From: Phytomonas francai
Lineage: Eukaryota > Euglenozoa > Kinetoplastea > Trypanosomatida > Trypanosomatidae
Direction of reading: 5' to 3'
Assembly: GCA_001766655.1 (NCBI GenBank)
Contig: MJCC01000001.1
Location: 1,073,532-1,137,531, forward strand
DNA: 64,000 nucleotides
This document shows positions 61,701 through 64,000 of the stretch, piece by piece (position 1 is the first letter of the stretch; each line of letters starts with the position of its first letter). The notes below the pieces were generated by a model, which was not told the DNA's origin, did not search any database, and saw nothing but the letters and a program-made list of their open reading frames with translations. The translations under genes and the position numbers were made by a program.

Positions 61701-62287
61701 GCGCCGCAGGCACCTCCCGACCTCCCCCTCCTTTGACACGAGATTTGGCTGGTTACAATAACAGTGAGCAAGCCCAGGCCTCAGATGATGCTATGATAAC
61801 CTCGCCTGATTCCGGGTATCCGTGTCTTTACAATTTAAGTAATGAATTGTTTCCAATTTGCGCCAACCCCTTACACCACAGGCAGCATCCTACCAAAGCA
61901 CGGGGCACTGTATTGGATACTAGCATCGCCCACCACGGCCTGAAAGAGTTGATTCCTCCGGACACACGTCGGAAACCACGTGCAAAGAAACATCGCTCAG
62001 GTCTACCCCTCTCTGCATGGCGCCAGCTACACAGCTTATTAGTGGACCTAACTTGGCTCGTTGACGAACTTGTCTTCTACGCCATATTGCTTCGAAACTC
62101 GCGACTTATCGAAGGGTACTGCGTGTTTCTTGCAAACGCTGTACTTAGTCACCCAGTGATGATGGTGTGGCTTGGATTCAAGCCCAAGGAACTAGAAAAT
62201 TTCTATAAAGATGATTTGATTGAAATTTTTTCTCGATATGTGGAAATACTGGATGTCTTGCCATGTGCCAAGCCGTCTGTAAACTAG
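52778..62287 (+). CDS. Giant multi-ASH/MSP-domain protein (HYDIN/CFAP47-like)
   Basis: 3169 residues from ATG 52778. Many repeated modules of ~100 residues begin with a short beta strand, then F/L-G-[DEN] and a strand of 'hxhxNxs' type, the pattern of ASH (ASPM-SPD2-Hydin) domains. Clear examples start near residues 9 (ISFGDVAI), 300 (LNFGDIYRG), 420 (IDLGDCIVGQTKR), 712 (KNFGETSIGTKKS), 824 (WNFGNVLLP), 1220 (LTFGDIITP), 1348 (IDMGIIED), 2337 and 2458 (VSLGHIYGSG). A basic coiled coil lies at about 916-955. The C-terminus has a helical hydrophobic region (LVDLTWLVDELVFYAILL). Proteins of this build (HYDIN, CFAP47, CFAP65, CFAP74) sit in the axonemal central pair or at basal bodies; flagellar location is inferred. 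First gene of the plus-strand unit. Confidence 0.8.
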   Translation: MLKVSTEEISFGDVAINNIPSYRQLKITNVNNLPVSVHLSASTTMIKFQLSNENYNSKETDSDSFCYNEVFDLIDLVDKIRLEGHEERSIIVSFKPQTSVFEHISAHSSFLLCDGTVYFNVISEEIPISSEDIASHIFKDLNSASTPVKESNTTDTVLLESNTVPFSANVYLSWLEISHSEFYLTMTPNKMAHISFSVTNVSTSPLSFIIRNQSMRVKGIDLEIYKTGELEEPKLNQRLLLHANSSMELSLVARTGSGCVPDQRHKAILQCDNLSNLYNTAFVYVNINVSAESQGDIVSISSTSLNFGDIYRGIHAHAEIGFLNIDGWADIAISLAPIDQGKSYGYLTLLKDNTPTEEVIVPVQKGMVYVNVQYIPDFDEEHKEPTPVKFEIQFLARSRVTYRSQKLTVRCSAVLFTSTIDVSPTDIDLGDCIVGQTKRYVFYAINKTPLPGSIIIQIRSKVICIDGISQSDASKNQVCEKLHMGPQSKLPITLRITPRRVNPTYRKQLTIVNVCNTSAEKQILNIEANNMPPLEAKLHNKLYSWECHPLKYDIINQENSDFCAITDVPSLVPYLATSNVDYSLNLLISSTSPEIEIFCLTDPKKTALLVNLAAELQTFYVFSESDYVKQPTQSPPKRVADVLDQLLSILSCALTTKEITLESKKSVTVFALVNRTLFSREPISKEDGLMITVNGIETPRFVRLSYRLCGTSFELSGQKTKNFGETSIGTKKSTMVTIVNRCKSVLYIKATKSHSVTAGHIRIENSERESLFISVRPFAIRKIEVSFNPGIKGLFDEKICLENIFDPKNFVNVELKATVIKADTFDVSPDSWNFGNVLLPTIRNVSESVRVAMKLTVYNTSKASRQIKARLGTDSTVDFREFLKNDCLHSYLGFKGASVKAKLDTELGTQHSASTRKIEEKIEKMEQKLKIYKRKKKEEKYKVTLKTIESLKRALLGEEVDPNALNMVSPGHDNDISESDDEAHHTKSKPHSTLEMLTELLGEGVALPIMNAGESVNITFTLSFSRLPDKLLPSLQTTTLHLFLFEARDKEVNRIVPIDITLMRPEEEECLHIASLDSALQVNTSTLPTLELEKVFLEVCKTVCTSSTFMGHPLVVLHNCIVNDNTEFSLLVRSTKPTTVVILEPRACSGSITHTLEARFKFFPRNGAVNADEALRIMVECTPRSVGPQKYIVPIKNLQNSADILYVVVEINPTEEQERIITEPKSLTFGDIITPCRFNQLESQLLLIKSRFPYAHALLIRSNKPSQVLFFENPECTVPLEIPIERMFFKETVRVYVKFVPSFRSAQGTSRVVSAGVIVEAITLNREGNYCAVGRAVVRLCVCVGGGIISVPKSHIDMGIIEDTKQPPMAMVKITNTSSTFTIRANLSTLSLNVAIDGGNNRKIALMPREEREIPVMLQSTAPGWIQEEVVVQNLSCTQEPIHILISGLRQDPFIFPIYSSLDKVYYFPITVVEPGPNGSYNLHEKVSINVSMQNQYTRDFVLELKNTELSLYFSNDMQDGEEVISPGQYQNGCVHLKSQRTQSVTWTLVGVPKLTQEQTRSLMEHRMVTINATAQVQVAQILNERNILHRAFPSRRQLPSVGQCLMLLTFSVPMTVSEGCAEPLKTDLGIIRLTKKNDEDNEYCSRYRRHKKRCFEANTTSNSTNDDRDSSTEVRVLLRNLSPYLPLILRIESPPVLRFTNKRLTIPPEQTLEVGGNLQLEQITTQGPFQYQTFFVNEFNNENDISVSITGEYYWKIFQLKYRGNDDAQEALSLSPLILDPSLTAPILLSEEKVAVSVFVVEEVKLHWSMKYNPKVEGLLSVQIFHYDATPASDCIIFTAQTIAHTSNIRGSFNVAMKSLTSGSNTDVNDNTNKQTEANTLDNGEATDINPTSNRRTAYEMAPSCAIAATNPASSARQRASSLSPRTLSLRLRCFMVSNDLTALAPLFFWSIRKKQQEAALDFEKIPELEARRTAPSNNIWIGNLTFANQFTNDEEYQVYGQIDPFSTFSAPPNVELQPLQIILPATPVLLTKPEQNTKVHWGYTGKLNVTNSCKGCALQLCLYVLISEHLSTPITVEVCVDSKCCTLNEKGSEMNVESSNEGGANERVTLFYNNTKGGNPSLDGKNGANANGPHAGHHFAVAPDETVVLDVALYSSQLYLKADANTTLSQLSLERFVAFAVLDENVPCSVNVSRVSVAPYDEDDVTDQASLDLSIFPSTGVRMGSIDLLRSKMRRTSTAMLRNSCLMESKDALLNAKGAVVERVMTNSSFVDNSGLLDSPTTQRNATAGSTDENRRGQVAFPQKSTLGSPSLRSPSSQVLSLKNCTPVPGIVGGYMCSFTIPKEGNLDSEILVCNNICKQEVKYTVSIVSQTPIPWLLLLAKSGTLNPGESQLIRFTTLSSKVGCFTAYLAIYNSIDPLEVLYLKLSADIFAPTFGNDIFEIIASDGQSVMPSDLHNVSLGHIYGSGTMRANIAMEIYNRGDVALEFPIYVLKPLRLELRPIGECSNIKNVLFGKRKHSQETYHKSHEDLESPNVTDFESQREPMETDQELESTPTFESMAQNLPVHDTTRRPVFKGKLIACRIYDVPIMNSQRYIVADSNSHARLAFVLSCAELYIPDGYSVHGEADVILQCKQVRDARFLFRVTFELYKPTFHVDRIFNVPISDDIGQVVVNVHNLEKVAQGFCFRSQSPILYVVAGTGSKTKDDDAVKALLTDSTSLPRTGGSIVMDSDNRQSTVVSFADLIIPENSIGYFIVLLDHKRAATLLSIDKGVCERPTLCEHAFIFNQGNSKERVRIELRQIPLSDPTAESNEKAAMTLTHHSPNTFFPSYSPLYAVLKPIKVGRQHIGEHFIMRFVQQFNETLSCYADRLQAIFAYYKALKDDVETFGYAANKGGDPIDILQLIDSSESDGEEVEATPCRQSDEIEELCRPDSTEIMNALGRILPPQEPTDDMDSKYQSPAHHRLTHVNSNGAAGTSRPPPPLTRDLAGYNNSEQAQASDDAMITSPDSGYPCLYNLSNELFPICANPLHHRQHPTKARGTVLDTSIAHHGLKELIPPDTRRKPRAKKHRSGLPLSAWRQLHSLLVDLTWLVDELVFYAILLRNSRLIEGYCVFLANAVLSHPVMMVWLGFKPKELENFYKDDLIEIFSRYVEILDVLPCAKPSVN

Positions 62288-63168
62288 CCGTATCTCCTTT
62301 ATTTGTATGCTTTTCTCCCCCTCCTCCCCTTGCTGTCTGGATTCACACCAACTCAGTTTTTAAAAATTTTCCATGCGCCCGCATGTGTTTTGAGAGAAAA
62401 AATACTGGTAAGAAAATTCTACTTGCTGCAATGTGTACCTTTTGTCATTTATTTCCTCTGGATTGTCCCTTGCCGCCCGTAAAGAGGCAGAGGAGTGCAT
62501 TATTGCCTCACGCTTGATGGATAATCTGGCAATAGTATTTTCTTTTTATCGCTAATATTGTATATGGTTTGTGTGTTTAATCAAAGTACACGCATAGGGT
62601 GTAAATCGTTTATGCTCTTATTAAGTATTCTGCTTCGTCATTTTCTGTGGAATTCATTATTTAGGATTGGCATGTTCAAATAAGAGGGGTTAAAAGTACT
62701 CATGCTGAATAGTTGCCTTTTTTTCCCTTTTTCTCTTTTTGCGATAATTTGTGTTATTAATAAGTGCTTTAGAATGAAATTATATTTCTCTATTCGGTGC
62801 CGATTTTTTAGCTATATTGGGATTGTCCGTTCTGTATTACAGTCTGAGTGACTAATAAATATTAATGGCCACACGCACAGAGATACACCTGTGCTGAGTG
62901 TCTGCCGAGTCCCCAAAACCCTAAACTTTTAATTTAATTACCGAAAATGGTTAAATGTTCGAAAAGTAATTGCATCCTACTCTTAACTTGTGAAGTTTTG
63001 ATAAGGTTGTACTAATGTTGATCGTGAAGAATGGATATGGATTACTGCCAAGCATAACTTTATTCGCTTTCTCTCTTAGAATTGTCGCAAAGTCATTCCC
63101 CCTCTCACACAAAAAGTATATTATTTTGTTAAAGAATAAAATTTGTTGGTCAATTTTTGGGATAGATA
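62288..63168. other. Spacer between giant ASH gene and TPR gene
   Basis: AT-rich. Contains the acceptor of the TPR gene (CGCTTTCTCTCTTAG, AG at 63078-63079; 89-base leader). Otherwise nothing recognised. Confidence 0.6.
63063..63079 (+). promoter_or_regulatory. Putative trans-splice acceptor of the TPR gene
   Basis: Pyrimidine tract 63063-63077 ending in TTAG with AG at 63078-63079, 89 bases before the ATG at 63169. Confidence 0.6.
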
Positions 63169-64000
63169 ATGTCGAGTGCTAATCGAAACGCCTTCCTCCG
63201 GGAGATGGGTATCACCAATGAAGATATTCTAAGCCCTGATGATCTTGTCTCTACTAAGGAACAAATCGCAAAACCCAAGACGCGTTTACCAGACCCGGAT
63301 GGCGATTATTATTATAACAATTATAAAGTCACGGGCAGCTGCGGAACGGGTGCTTCGGTCTATCGGAAGAACCCCCCAGTTCGTGCAGATGCTGCGGAGG
63401 GCATGGCTTTTGCAGCCATACCAATGAATTCAAAGCAAGTGAGAGATGAGCTCGAGGATTTAAAATTAGCTGGAAATAGTGCTTTTGAGAATGGCAAGTT
63501 TGCCGATGCGGTTCGCCTTTACACCAAAGCTATTAAATGTCATGGTGAATGTACTGCTAATGGCTCTCTGGGAGGCCACAGCGCTGCCGGGGCGGGGGTC
63601 TCGTCGATGCTCCCGCACACCAGAGCCAAGGAGTCGGTGTTGCTCTTAGCCACCCTCTATAGCAACCGCTCGGCGGCGCTTATGCAGTCGGCGCATGATC
63701 CAAAGGTCGCGGAATCGCCCGATGCCGCGTACCAAAGCGCGCTCTGCGATGCCGAGCAGGCGGTGGCGCTGCGCCCGGATTGGTTTAAGGCCTACTCCCG
63801 CCAGGGCGATGCGTACTTTAAGCTGCGGCAATACCACCAGGCGGCGGAGGCCTACCAGATGGCGCTCTGCATGGAGCCGAACAACATCAACCTGGCGAAC
63901 TCCCTCAAGGAGTCCCAGGAGCGGGCCAAGTCCAGCGTCCTCGGGCGACTCAAGACGACCCAGAGGGGCCCGAGCACACACGGCGGCGGCGCCCCCCCCC
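63169..64000 (+). CDS. TPR-repeat (co-chaperone-like) protein, 3'-truncated by window edge
   Basis: 277 codons from ATG 63169, still open at the edge. After a ~95-residue N-terminal region come TPR motifs: LKLAGNSAFENGKFADAVRLYTKAI (about 98-122), LYSNRSAALMQ with a following helix CDAEQAVALRPDWFKAYSRQGDAYFKL, and YHQAAEAYQMALCMEPNN. This is the three-TPR clamp seen in STI1/HOP, DNAJC7 and SGT-type co-chaperones; which one cannot be told without the rest. Codon use is AT-rich to about 63.5 kb and then sharply GC-rich in the same frame. The last bases are a C run. Confidence 0.75.
   Translation, partial: MSSANRNAFLREMGITNEDILSPDDLVSTKEQIAKPKTRLPDPDGDYYYNNYKVTGSCGTGASVYRKNPPVRADAAEGMAFAAIPMNSKQVRDELEDLKLAGNSAFENGKFADAVRLYTKAIKCHGECTANGSLGGHSAAGAGVSSMLPHTRAKESVLLLATLYSNRSAALMQSAHDPKVAESPDAAYQSALCDAEQAVALRPDWFKAYSRQGDAYFKLRQYHQAAEAYQMALCMEPNNINLANSLKESQERAKSSVLGRLKTTQRGPSTHGGGAPP

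Noticed and set aside
1..64000. Spliced-leader RNA gene, rRNA, snRNA or CRISPR-like arrays
   Set aside because: The conserved spliced-leader exon beginning AACTAACGCTA was not found and no rRNA-like sequence or regularly spaced repeats were seen. Absence by eye is not proof.

Overview
The window looks like nuclear DNA of a kinetoplastid, trypanosomatid-like flagellate. Every convincing gene is one uninterrupted reading frame. Genes lie head to tail on one strand for tens of kilobases. Most gene starts are preceded, on the sense strand, by a pyrimidine-rich tract and then the first AG some 50-240 bases before the ATG, which is the usual trans-splice acceptor layout. One protein has two C2H2 zinc fingers and a C-terminal OB fold like the KREPA proteins of the kinetoplastid RNA-editing complex, and the porin resembles trypanosomatid VDAC. 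I cannot name the genus. No spliced-leader, tRNA or rRNA gene was recognised.

Layout. From 1 to 50706 all genes are on the minus strand: a partial YjjX-type NTPase, RAB6, an SRP9/14-like protein, a NEK-like kinase, alpha-SNAP, an exosome RNase PH-like subunit, a mitochondrial helical-repeat candidate broken by a 752-base N gap, CK2 alpha, RPN6, TRM7, UBC9, a KREPA-type editing protein and VDAC. Then come mainly unrecognised proteins of 992, 989, 155, 1246, 560 and 457 residues, with an SLX9-like protein among them, and finally a 1119-residue membrane-anchored STE11-type kinase. Positions 50707-52777 form a divergent strand-switch region, the expected place for RNA polymerase II initiation in this group. 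To its right, on the plus strand, are a 3169-residue protein with many ASH/HYDIN-type beta modules and a TPR protein cut by the window edge.

Composition. Conserved housekeeping genes at 1-23 kb are very GC-rich while their spacers are AT-rich and full of homopolymers and microsatellites. From about 33 kb to 63.5 kb the coding DNA is much more AT-rich, the proteins are mostly unrecognised, and two long spacers (34.2-37.1 kb and 45.0-47.3 kb) hold what look like decayed minus-strand genes. The TPR gene at the right edge shifts from AT-rich to GC-rich inside its own frame.

Functionally the left cluster covers vesicle traffic (RAB6, SNAP), proteostasis (RPN6), SUMO conjugation (UBC9), RNA processing (exosome, TRM7, KREPA) and kinases. 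This is the functional mixture normal for a kinetoplastid polycistron, and adjacency should not be read as a shared pathway. The observations most worth a second look are the SRP9/14-like protein, the degenerate receiver-like domain in the membrane kinase, the structured GC island in the strand-switch region, the pseudogene relics, and the long low-complexity insertions in otherwise conserved proteins.
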